Shown: piece by piece, positions 53,666 through 64,000 of the stretch
How the letters are laid out: each line of letters begins with the position of its first letter
Numbering within the stretch: position 1 is the first letter of the stretch
Assembly (NCBI GenBank): GCA_016110215.1
Contig: JADWQD010000011.1
Location: 434,001 to 498,000, forward strand
DNA: 64,000 nt
From: Capronia americana
Taxonomy: Eukaryota > Ascomycota > Eurotiomycetes > Chaetothyriales > Herpotrichiellaceae
Direction: 5' to 3'
Made by a program: the position numbers and the translations under genes
The notes under the pieces: model-generated
What the model was told of the DNA's origin: nothing
Database searches by the model: none
The model's input: the letters and a program-made list of their open reading frames with translations, nothing else

Positions 53666-54835
53666 GGTGAAAAGGCGAAGACGACGACGAAGACGACGAC
53701 GAGGCCGCCGGCGAAGAAGAAAAATTCTCCTGGTCAGCCAAGTTCTTAGAATCAATCAAAGCGACTGACTGCCGTGTCTGTGTTCTGGAGCGAACGTCCC
53801 TGCAGTCACACGAAGGGGGGCACTCTTGTCTGTGACCATGAGGGAAGGTGACCAAGGGATGGGGATAGGAATATGAATCCTACATAATGTAAGTCTAGGC
53901 AAGTAGGCAAGTATTTAGCTACTGTAAGCAGGTAAGCGGGTAGTAAGTCCGCGCGAGCAAGTAAGTAATTAACCAACCAGGCAGGCGGGCAGGCAGGCAA
54001 GGCATGCAGGCAGGCATATGAATCCTCCGCCAGAAAGCAGTACTTTGCTGTGCCCACCAATCTCTCTCCCTACCTATCTACCTACATACCTACCTACCGT
54101 AGACTTATCCTTAAAAAGGCCCCAATCCTTCCGTCTCGGCGAGAGTGAGCAATCCACCTATGTATATAGTACCCTACTTACTGCCCACACGCACACACAC
54201 ACACACAGAGAGACACACTCCTTACCTTCATACTCGACGTAAGCACTACTACCCCCGTCCGGGGCGCTCTTACGTCGTGTGCGCGCGCAAATGCATATAT
54301 CCATGCACAATACGGAGTACTAGTACTAGCAAGGCGTTCCCGGCCCATCCATATAATGTACTTACTGTAGCTACGGTGCTAGTCATGTAGTTATGGAGTA
54401 CAAACGGCAGGCTGCCTTGTCTAGGGTGCGGTCCGACGTCGGCGGGCCGTGGTGCTCCCTCCTTTGGGGGCCCGTCTTCGTTCAACATGGTTACTCACTG
54501 GGCCGTGTGTAACAAGCCACACGTGTAAGCAAAGCGCGATGAGGACACGGAACACTAAGCGCGGTAGGTACTGTAGTCCACAGACGGACCCAGCTTCAAA
54601 TTATTTATAACTTCCAAGCGACTGTCTGGGGCTGGCACCGCTGTACCTCCTGATGAATGGCCATAGCATAATCCAAAATGCTGCGCGGAACAGAACGCTC
54701 AGAGGGCATGAAAGCCGAGATCATCAGTCGTCAACCATCCAGCTCGATATACATTGGATTCCGGTTCTTCACATATTAGTTGTTGCCATCCCAGCTTGAT
54801 CCACAAGTGGCAGCAACACTCATGTCGTCCGTGAG
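53666..54835. other. intergenic, simple-repeat-rich
   Basis: Contains a CGACGA run at 53676-53702, AAGTAGGCAAG/AGGCAGGC repeats at 53896-54016, CCTACCTA-type repeats at 54070-54100, a CA dinucleotide run at 54186-54207 and a TACGGAGTA motif at 54311-54319. No gene seen. Confidence 0.6.
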
Positions 54836-57800
54836 TCATTGCCTCGACTCCCCATTTGGCTCATAAGGGATCAGCCCGGCATTAATTTGAGCCGCCAGTT
54901 GACTCTCCCTGAATGCTTCAAACCCTTTGGGATCTTGCTCCCTCAGCATGAGCAGCTCCTGGGCATTGATGCCCAGTGCCCGAACAACGTTATCTGCGCC
55001 TTCTTTTTCCACCCTGAACCGAATGTCCTCGCCCTTCAGCTCTTCGAGTTTCGCCCGCAAGGCAGCAATGTGGGGTGGATCAGAATCACTCTCGTGCGTT
55101 CCGTGCAGATGATCGTCCATTTCTGTCGGCTTGAGCACTTCTCTGCGAATGGTCTGGCCAAAGCGGTGCATACGACCTTCTTCATCCGTAAATGCTTTAG
55201 CCGCGAGCGACGTGTTGGACGAAGTTCGCGACAACTTCAGCGCGTAATCGTCTTTGGGAGGGCTGTCTGGCGGGAAGTATTCCTCTGCATCTGTCATCGT
55301 CATGACTCCGTTCGAATCGATCGAGGCAGATAACAGTGAGGCGTCCACTGATGGGTCGGGCGAGGGCATCCCGTTCGCCGTCGGAGGAGATGCGGCTGCA
55401 ACTTTTGTCTCAGGGTACTCATCTTCGAACCTTTTGATCATGCCTTGAAGGGTCTCATCGAGTAGAAAGAGGCGGCCTGACAAATGATGTTAGCAATTCC
55501 AAAGTCGTGACCTATGCGGGGAGACATACGATAATTGTCATGGTTTCCAGCCCGATCTTCTCTGACGAGGACGGGCTGTAACCTTCGCCTAATTTTCCTC
55601 GCACTCTCGCAAAGCTCCAAGCTGACATCCCGAGGTTTGGACACCGCCTTCTGTCGAAACGGTCCCCTTGGAGTCGATGAGCCACTGGCGGTAGGGCTAA
55701 TGTTCCTAGAATGTGCTCGACTGTTGCCGTCCTTACGATCCAAGCAGACGCCTAGAGCTTTGACGATACCTGTGGACGCGATCATGTAGTCTTCATCCGG
55801 TGCAAGCTCATCCCTGTCAGAGTTTTCCGGATAGCCATCCATATGCCCGACCAGGTGCAGCAGGACTTCCGGAGCGTCCTTCTCAGCAAGTTCGTCCGGC
55901 CTGATACCTACTTCATCCAGAGTCGTGCGTTCCATATTCCTCAGGCTGTACGCCATGACCTGCGAGGAAAGAGCTTTGACGACTTCGCTGCTGTCCGATG
56001 ACGGCACCTCGATTTCGACGGCAACGATGGTCTCGGAAACTCTGACCGCCGTCATTAATGAAGCGAAAAACGCACAAGCTTCCTCTTGCGAACCTTCTTC
56101 TTTCGAGTTCATGGTATGTATCAAAGGAGCATTGTCAAGGATGCTGAGATGAGCCATTGATGGACAATCCGGCAGTATTTCAGCAAGGGCAATCACCTGC
56201 TCGGGTGTCATGCCAACGTCTGAAAGGTGCAGACGCTTCAGTTGCGCCAGCTTGGGGAGTAACTTTCGGAAGACAGGCACCGCATTCGGAGTACTGCTGA
56301 ACAATGCCATATTGCGGGACAGATCGATGAATTTGAGGTTCTTCAGTCGCGCAAATGGTATGAGGATCGAGGTCAGATCCTCGGGTGTCAGATTGCAGTC
56401 CGACAAGCTGATAGCGAACAAGGGACAATCGCTGGTGGCCGCCTCTGCGAGTATGTGGGCAATGCCGTGCAGGTCGTTGCTGCTGAGATCGAGGCCTTCG
56501 CAATGGCCAGACTTCATGTATCGGACCAAGTGGCCCAGTCCTTCCTCACTAAGATTGCTGGCTGCAAGCCCCAGTCTTCGAATCTTGCACTTAATGGCAC
56601 AATCCACGAGATCACGGATGTTGGCAGTTGAAAGGCCGCATCCGCTTAGAACGAGCTCCTCCAACCTATCGCCTAGTCGCTCGGACAATGCATAAATGAT
56701 CAGAGAGCCCAAGTCCATCACGGTCGAGCTTCCGTTTGGCCCGCTGCTGTTGGAGCTTGTCGTCGAGATCGTCCTCGAGAGGTCTGTCGACTTCGGAAAT
56801 TGTAAACCTGACAGATCGATAGCCCGTAGAGACCGCGACATATGCATGAACAGCGCAATATGTCTCCAGCCGATATTGGTAATTCCTGGATTGTCTTTTA
56901 AAGAGAGTTTTTCTATCACGCCCATCTGTTCTTTGCCCTGCTGTCCGCCGAGTCTCTTCGGCAATCTTCTGTTTTGTCGGGCTTGTTCTGCAGATTTGCA
57001 GCTGGAAAGGCCGGATAAGATTACACGAACACCCTCGTCTGTAAGTCCGCAATTGTCCAGCACAAGCTTCCGGACAGGGACAATCGCAAGCCAATCGCCC
57101 AGAGTGACGATATCTGGGAGCTGCATCTGGGAGCCTGAGAGATCCATTACTGCTACCGTGCCCGGTGCTTCGGCCAGAGTTGCCGTGGGTTTTGAAATTT
57201 GCTCTTTTACTCGGCCGAGGACTGTGGTTTCGCGGAGCTGGCAACACCGTTTATATATGCGGAGAGGGTCCGTCGTCCGGCCGTCAGCAGCTTCCGGAGG
57301 TCGCTTGCTTGGTGTCGAGGCTCCTGGGGGCGTACTGCTGTAAATCGAATCTGAGTCGTCGTCGTCTCTAGTCAATTCTAAAGGCACCAGCCCATTCGCC
57401 TCTGCGTGCCTTCTTTTGCGCTCTTTTCGTTCTTTCCGCTCAGCCTCTGAACGCTTCTTTTTCTCCTTCTTCCGGCTTGCTGGTGCTGGTGGAGGGTCCG
57501 GACCTTGTAGTGACGCTGAGACCTCTGCAGCCTTCACTTCCTTCTCTTTGGTCTCTTCGGGCTGTGCTTCAGGTTGAGGTTGCTCCAAATCTTCCTTCAC
57601 TTCCGCAGGAGGTTTCGGGTTTTTGAGCGCAGCTCCTTCACCCTTTTCTTTCATTCGTGCATCTTTTGACTCCTTCGTTGGTTCTTTGTCAGGTGACGTT
57701 GAAATATTCTGCTTCTGTGCAATTGCACCCGGAGGTTTGTTGAAATGTTCTGGCTCTTCGTCTGCATGGGAAGAAAACCCAGCGATTTCAACGTCGACGC

Positions 57801-58780
57801 AGAACGCCACTCTCTTGAGCTTGTTCTGGTCAAACTCGCTGATTTTGATGCGCTCGCGATTGTGGTCAATGTTCATTATCCTTCTTGGACAGACGGCGCC
57901 GTTGGTAGCGCTCTTACCCATGTTAGCATTCGAAGAGGAGGAAAGCCTCCGAAGTGCGCTTGACAAGAACCCAGGATGCTCAAGCTTGGTTTCTTTCCCT
58001 GCAGCGACCAGTACTGAGGGTCTCCGGGGCGTAACAACGGGTTGACCGACGGGCTTCGAATCTTCTTTCTTGTGTTCCTTCTGCCCATCTTTCCCTAATT
58101 TGTTTTTCTCAAACGGGTTTGTCAGTTCGAGCTTCGGGCTCGGCTGAGGAGATGCTGTCAGGACATTGTTGGCTTGCTGGACATCGATGCTGGAATTCCG
58201 GGACGGAGTGGGGGAAGACGAGAACTTGGAACTGAAGCTCGAAATCCACGAACTCCTCCTTCCCTCTTTCTTTGGGGTGCCCGGTCTCAAACCCTTCTTG
58301 CTATCCTCGGTGCTTTGGCCTCTCAGTATGGTAGGCCGCGTGGGCTGGCTCTGTGTGTGCTGCGCAGGGAGCGGGCTGCTCTTCTGGACAGTAGGCTGCA
58401 CATTGTTCTCTTTGCCATTGACCGTGACGGCAGGCTTTGGCTGCTGCATAACTGGTTGCGTTGCTCCATTTCGCGAATCCTTCAACGGTGTCTGCTCGGT
58501 CCGAGATTGGAGTTGGACTGGTTTAGGACCAGGCTGGTTTGCATGAGGTGCAGTGGACGCTTGCGACTCTTTCTGTCGGTTGCTCCGCTCTGCTGTTAAG
58601 TGGGCAAGGTCTGACGTGCTTGTTAGCGCATTCCCTCCCCTCAAATTATGGACCAGAGAGAGTAAGAGAGAGAGAGACAGAGAGGCAGGTGCGGCATGCA
58701 AGCCGACGTTGTGGGATCGCACCTTTCTTGGAGCGCAGTAGCCAGTCGACATCGAGATTGCTCTCCATGGCTGCTGCCAT
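54836..58780 (-). CDS. large leucine-rich-repeat protein
   Basis: Three exons, 58780-58723, 58610-55530, 55476-54836; introns 112 nt (GCTAAC branch) and 53 nt (TTGCTAAC branch); 1259 aa. Exon 1 encodes MAAAMESNLDVDWLLRSKK. Residues 20-450: disordered, Ser/Pro/Lys-rich, with a short conserved block RERIKISEFDQNKLKRVAFC and a K/E-rich coiled stretch. Residues about 500-850: RNase-inhibitor-type LRRs (VRKLVLDNCGLTDEGVRVIL; LEELVLSGCGLSTANIRDLV; LKRLHLSDVGMTPEQVIALA). The C-terminal part is Ser-rich and acidic. No signal peptide or membrane segment, so cytosolic or cortical. Probably a scaffold; I cannot assign a named orthologue safely. Confidence 0.87.
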
Positions 58781-60283
58781 CGTGCTTGAGGCGATAGTGC
58801 AAGTGTTCGCCAGATTACAAGGGAGCAGACGAGAATTATTGCATTGGTATTGATTTGACCGAGGACATTTGTCAGGATCTGGGACCTCGACTGGAAGGAA
58901 GCTGATAGATTGGCAACGATGGACTTCGAGGTATCAGCGGGGTTAAAGGCGGGAAGAGGAATTGCGGACTTTGTTGGCTAGATATGACGATCGACCGTGG
59001 TCTGGCTCGTGAAAAGAGCCACACAGCGCAGCTACTGAAAACACGAAGGCTCACTAAGATAGCCACTGCTTAATGGGCCCTGCGTGACTGTGTGGATGCA
59101 AGCCGAAAGGGCACTTAAAAGGCCATCCTTCCAATCGCCGTGTTGCCCAAGATCGGTAATAATACGGAGCAGAGAGGAGGGGGAACGTGCGCGACTTGAA
59201 GGGCCCTGCGGTGGGCCAGGCACTATGCTGTCATCCTGCCCAAAGGCAATACTGAAAATCCCCTCGCTGAACATGTCACCAGCAATCGGTAGTTGGCGAT
59301 TTCTTGGGGGGGTGAAATCATGGGACTTCGGGAATCGTTCGCGGCGTGGTCCTTCGTCCCTGTTTCTGCTCGTGCTGTCGCTTGCCTCGCCGACGACTTT
59401 GCCCGCGGCTGCCCTGGAGCGGTTTATTAACTCAATCCGCCGACGAATGACCTCGCCGGGAAAGGAAACGTATAATCCAGAGGCAACGGCCAGCAAGTAC
59501 TCGCCGAGCAAAGTTGCAATTTAATTCTCGAGTCACCTTGGGGCCACCCCGGCGGGTGCAGGCCACACTGATCCTCGCCGTGCCTGGCATACGGCCTCCC
59601 GTGCCCTGGTGTGCCCCGTTGCTTAGTTAGCCTTCCTCCTGCTTAGGCTGGACCCAGCCGAGCGAACTCGCTCGACTGGAATGGCGTCTCATCTCAAGGC
59701 CTGACCCTCGTAAACCCACAGTACAGTAATGGTGGGCTCACAAGTGGCTGGTACAGGTCAGCATCTTATGTCAGAGGACATCCAAAGGGCACCCGTTTCG
59801 AGGCCTGCGGTGGGCAAATCAAGATGCTATTACGCGGAGGCCACTGGGAAAATATTATCCGTTGAGAAGCCGATGTTTACAGCTCATGTGCAAAAATCCC
59901 AGAAGCTCGTGCGAGCTTCTGGTGGGTTCGGACTGTGCTAACCTCAACTATTGCTGATTAAGGCCTTCGACTACATTCGGCCTATGAAGACATGAACTTC
60001 ATTTCTGGCGTCCGTCATTGACTCGTCAAGCGGCGTCGCTGGGTGGTGGAGCCTCCATAAACCCTCTGGCAGGGCCGCACGCTTTTTCAGTTGGCACATT
60101 TGCACTTGTCCGAACACACGCCCTGCGCAAAGTTTCCTGCAGCCTGATGCTGGACCGTAGGAAGGCCGACTCTCTGGCCAGAAACATCTTTCCGATGTCG
60201 ATGGTGACCAGGGCCATACTCATCCTTGCTGAGATCGCGAAATCATCATTGTCTGACTTCTGCAGGCGAACCAAACAGGTCGT
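58781..60283. other. 1.5-kb intergenic region
   Basis: Promoter of the LRR gene (minus) and 3' flank of RPL5 (minus). A minus-strand frame at 59032-59511 (160 codons) is uninterrupted but shows no domain or splice partner, so I do not call it. Confidence 0.5.
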
Positions 60284-61307
60284 CTAAGACGCGAGAGTGG
60301 CGATCTTCTCCTTGATTTTGCGGTCCTTCTCCTCCTTGGACGCCTTGTGCACCTTGTACTTCAAGCCTTCCTCCTTCCATTCCTCCTTGCTCTTCTTGTC
60401 TCCTTCGTCATCATCCTTCTTGAATGGATCCTCGCGGATAGCAGCATGAGCCTCCGTGTACAGTTCCTCAAGACCGTCAGCCTCAATGTCGGCGTCAATG
60501 TACTTGTTGAATTGGGACTTGTAGCGTTCCTCATCGTCATCGGCAAGTGTCTCCATGTACTCAGCGACGTGGCCGCCGAAGATGTACTTGCGCAGAGTGT
60601 CGGCATCCAACTCCTTGGACTCGGGATCGTAGCCAGGGAAACGCTTCTCGTTGTGGGGAATGTAGAGACCACCGTCCGAGGCTCCTTTCAGCGCGCCGAA
60701 GACTCTCGCACCGGTGGAAGTACGATGCAAGCCGACGTCAAGGTAAGCTTTGAAGGGACGACGCTCCTCTCCATCATCACCTTCGGCAGCCTCGGTAAGA
60801 GCGTACTCGCCAGTAGCCTCCTCGACGCCCTTGAACTGCTCGTCCAGGTCCAGCTTCTTGAGCGCGCGGCGGGCGAGAAGAAGACCGGTGGCGTAGGCTG
60901 CTGACCAGTTGGTCAGACCGTTGTTGATGCCATATCTCTTGAGCTCGTGGGAGTAGGCGGCAACGAAGACCTTGTCACCGGTGAGCTCGGCGGTTACGAG
61001 CTGAGTGATGATGTCGCGGTTGGTGAAGCGGACGACGAGGCGGTACTTGGGAGCATTGTACTTGTTCTTGGCTTGGGCGATCAACCGCTTGCGAGCATAG
61101 TAATCGGTCTGGTACAGTTGTCAATGGTATTCTATGTCCAGGTCGCGGCAATTGCGTACCTTGCCAGCCTGTCTGCGCTTGTACTTCGTCTGGTAGCGGG
61201 AGTAGTAGGGGGAGTTCTTGACACTGTGGTAGGCGCCGGTCAGTGATGGTTCAATCGTGTCAGTACCGCTTTGAGAAGGGGTCGACTTACAGCTTGGTGA
61301 AAGGCAT
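60284..61307 (-). CDS. RPL5: 60S ribosomal protein L5 (uL18)
   Basis: Three exons, 61307-61291, 61223-61160, 61108-60284; introns 67 and 51 nt close to the start, as is common in fungal ribosomal genes; 301 aa, the usual length. N-terminal YSRYQTKYKRRQAGK and TDYYARKRLI, middle YRLVVRFTNRDI, TNWSAAYATGLLLARR, DVGLHRTSTGARVFGALKGA, YIPHNEKRFPGYD, and a Lys-rich C-terminus. It binds 5S rRNA together with uL5 and joins the central protuberance of the large subunit. Strong sequence identity leaves no doubt. Confidence 0.97.
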
Positions 61308-61791
61308 CTTGACAGCTTTTTCAGATCAAGATTCAATTCGGTACACTATGAAACCCGCGAATCAGCATTTTGCGCTGCAGACCCATTTCCGCAGCAACAT
61401 GCAGGGATTCTCTCATACATCTTGTCGATTTTGAAGAGGAGACTATCTGAGTCCCAAGAAGCGACGAAGTGTCAGAGAGATTGAGTGAAATGGCGTGGAT
61501 GGGTGGTGGTTGATGAACTCCGCAATAAGTTTTGTGTGATGCCAAGAGTTCGCCGAGTTCACTCAAGCTGGTGTTGCAAGTCCGGTGGGTGTCACGCTTG
61601 TTGGAAACGCCAGCGGAAAACTGCATCTTCGTCAAGTCGTAAATTCATTATTGGCATTATCTAGTCTTCTCTCATGCAGTTTTTTCATCATCATCATTTC
61701 ATCATCTCATCATAACAGCCGTCATATGTTCATCCTTCCACCTGCCAGTCGTTGGCTTGGGACCACAACCCACGCAACAGAGGAGCAGCAG
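61308..61791. other. intergenic
   Basis: RPL5 promoter/leader and 3' flank of the membrane protein gene. It holds a TCATCATC trinucleotide stretch at 61684-61712. No gene seen. Confidence 0.5.
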
Positions 61792-63092
61792 TCATAGAGG
61801 GTTGCTTCGCTGAATCGAAGCCCCTTTCGAAGCCCACCTTGTCTGGGTGGTAATCTTGTCCGTCGTGGTTCGCAGGAGCGTCGACAATGCGCTCCGACTG
61901 TCCCAGTTACGGATCGTCCACACTTCCACCTCTTTACCATCTACCATCTTCCTGCTCGCCTTCAGTGGCTCACCCACCGCGGCTTCCTCAGCTTCATTCA
62001 GCCAATCTGACCAGGCAGGCGTCTTTGGTGCCCAACCAGCTTCTTTGACCCAGTTGCTTGTCCCTGTAACGGCAATGGCTTTCCATAATGCTTCGGTGTA
62101 CGTGGGAGAGTAGTTATCCACCTTTGCGGTCCGTGGCGGCGTACCACCGTGGACCTCGATATGCTCAACCTGCAATCTGCTAAGATCCCAATGTTGAGCT
62201 GGAGGCAAGGCAGCGCCGATCCAGTAAAAGATGTTGATGAGCATGTAGGATCCAGCAAACGCCGTTTGCGTCTCAATTCTGGCATTGGCCAAGGAAATGA
62301 CCCCACCCATGAGCAACAATGTCGAAATCAGGGAAAGCCCTCTATAGATCGCCGTGCTCCGGATGGAATAAATGCAACGCTCGCTTGGATTGAAATATAG
62401 ATATCGCGCCGTTCGTTCTTCACAAGTTACCACGATGAATGCTCCTTGAGGGTACTTGATGACAACGTCTCCCGGGGGTGAATGCGGATCGGGCTTGGGG
62501 TCATTAGGCGTCGGTGACCACTTATTAGCAATGCCAGTCACTGTGCTCAAAGTCGACAGAAGTGCTGTTGCCAGTAAGGACATTCCGTCTTCGTAATATA
62601 TAGAAAGCCCTAGCAACCCCGCACTCATTGCAGCTCCCAGGAATGCAAGCATTGCCAACGGACCGAATCTCTTGATGGATGGACGCGGCTTGTCGTTTTC
62701 TATCACACGGACACAGGTGACGGTGTTCGGGTGCAGCTTGTCGCCACGATGGAGAGCATGAGCCACATGATGGATATCTTCACCGGTATTACCAGAATGA
62801 ACTCCTATCACTTTAGCACCTGCGGTGGTCTCCAGCTTCTCCGGTCGGGAGGGCCTGATAAAGATCTGCGGTGCTGGTATGAGGCGAGGAACGTATATGA
62901 GGTAGCTCAGAGTCGCAACCTGGGCGATGGTCTCGACGGAACCTTCTCCAAGGATGGCGAGGAAACCTAGTGGAGTGCCTGTATTAGTGGTCTTCCTTGC
63001 AAGTTTGTGTTGCACTGGTGGAACGCAATCTCACCGACGATGTCAAGCTGAAAACCCTCGTTATTGCTGACATATTGTTCGATGAACCGCAT
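61792..63092 (-). CDS. multi-pass membrane protein of unknown function
   Basis: Two exons, 63092-63035 and 62966-61792; intron 68 nt; 410 aa from ATG 63092 (MRFIEQYVSNNEGFQLDIVG). About four TM segments: FLAILGEGSVETIAQVATLS region, FGPLAMLAFLGAAMSAGLLG, ISTLLLMGGVISLANA, and MLINIFYWIGAALP. Soluble loops carry WSPTPNDPKP and a C-terminal basic domain. The N-terminus is uncertain. An upstream frame from 63346 encodes a hydrophobic SP-like stretch and a Cys-rich CTLKCPLCDTEHSS, but it is one frame off with no workable intron between; it might be the true beginning if two bases are extra. Function unknown. Confidence 0.7.
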
Positions 63093-64000
63093 CCTCGCTC
63101 AGCGGACGAATGCTCGGTATCACACAAAGGACATTTGAGTGTGCAAACAACGGTCGAAGAACACAACTTTGGGATGAAAGCTGAGACCGAGCTAGTAACA
63201 AGAATCAACAAACAGATGCCAGCGGCAGTAACATGGTGCGAGTAGATCTGACGAGGCTCGAGACTAGACAAGTCACGACGGTGCCTTTGTAGTGGAGGTA
63301 GGAAAAGGACCGGCCGGGGGGCATCGGGGTAGGATAATGCTTTCATAAACTTCTACTGCAGCCAAGCTTGCTCAGCCTCGCCCCCGCATTAAAGATGAAA
63401 TGACATTCAGATGACAGGGGAGAAGCAACCTTGAAGCCAGAATACCCCGTATCGCCGTACAAATTAATGGCCCCAGCGCGGTCAGACTCACTTCTTTCTT
63501 GACTGCACACCGACTTTGGACAACTCATCGTATGGCCGGTGGCTGGCAAAAGAGGCCAGACCATCGTGCCATCCCCCCGCGTGAGCATTTCTCATTGGAT
63601 GGATCACTCGATCCCAAGGACAAGGTCACGATCTTGCGTTCGCAACTAAGTCGATATCGACAGGGATGTGACTACTTGATAGTCTTCTAGATAATGGAGG
63701 CTGGCTATCCTTGGTCTTCGGGTGTATGAAGGGTGCCGTGTAAGGCAGCCGCGCATTCAAGATTGATCAAAAGCAACCTCCAGGCGACGAGCTGGTACAT
63801 GACAATGAATGCTTGGGATCGAGACACCCTAAAGTCAGCTATGAAGCAGTGATATATTACAAGCACAGGAGCTGGTCAAGCTTGATATTCTATATGTTGG
63901 TACATAGAAAGATACGGTTCATACTCAAACAAAAAGCCTCCTCAACGACTGCCAGGTGTAGCAGAAGAAGAAATGTCCGTTGCCAGACGAGCATCGAGTC
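63093..64000. other. right-edge region
   Basis: Apart from the possible N-terminal extension of the membrane protein (to 63346), no gene is supported. A short frame at 63499-63690 (+) is not convincing. Confidence 0.4.

Noticed and set aside
53640..53755. Arg-rich N-terminal extension of the O-methyltransferase
   Set aside because: It comes from a CGACGA repeat in the leader; the ATG at 53665 gives the normal start.
59032..59511. 160-codon minus-strand frame between the LRR gene and RPL5
   Set aside because: Uninterrupted but without recognisable domain; an almost equally long frame overlaps it on the other strand (59084-59524).
1..64000. CRISPR arrays, bacterial operons, transposase genes or viral genes
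   Set aside because: None seen; the direct repeats are short tandem duplications or microsatellites, and no transposase, integrase or reverse transcriptase motif was found.

Overview
The window is chromosomal DNA of a filamentous ascomycete (Pezizomycotina). The evidence is short introns (mostly 44-140 nt) with GT..AG ends and CTGAC/TACTAAC-type branch points, fungal families such as Spo7, the YOX1-type homeodomain, the Zn2Cys6 factor and NmrA-like proteins, and a clear 60S ribosomal protein L5 gene. Order or genus cannot be fixed from sequence alone. I rebuilt 26 protein genes and one decayed gene. For the multi-exon models I checked by hand that the exon phases add up.

Layout. 0.9-6.5 kb: a lysine/arginine-rich unknown, an FAD amine oxidase with a duplicated 3' end, and a homeobox factor. 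8.5-15.6 kb: an NmrA/isoflavone-reductase-like protein, an MDR oxidoreductase, a CorA-like membrane protein and a small unknown. 17.1-27.6 kb: an ABHD4/5-CLD1-type hydrolase, an enolase-superfamily sugar-acid dehydratase, Spo7, a PAP2 membrane phosphatase and a SET methyltransferase. 27.9-28.7 kb: a MYND-finger gene whose finger is split by an apparent 2-nt frameshift. 29.2-41.2 kb: an accessory stretch with an SDR, a P450, a Zn2Cys6 regulator, an NmrA-like reductase, a repeat-rich gap, a decayed SDR pseudogene and an amidase. 41.7-46.6 kb: two divergent finger-less fungal transcription-factor-like genes. 48-64 kb: a disordered protein, a coiled-coil protein, an O-methyltransferase, a large LRR protein, RPL5 and a membrane protein.

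Most notable: the amidase at 38.9-41.2 kb carries, in frame inside its C-terminal part, a domain that reads like a SIN3 paired amphipathic helix (PAH) domain. The exon phases hold on both sides, so this appears to be a real amidase-PAH chimaera. It lies next to the SDR pseudogene and repeat-rich DNA, and a 16-G run sits in the intron that splits the PAH domain.

How genes relate: Spo7 (activator of the Nem1 phosphatase acting on lipin), PAP2 and the CLD1-like hydrolase are all lipid-linked. SDR, P450, Zn2Cys6 factor and NmrA form a compact oxidative/regulatory group without a PKS or NRPS backbone in view. RPL5 and the LRR gene look like conserved core.
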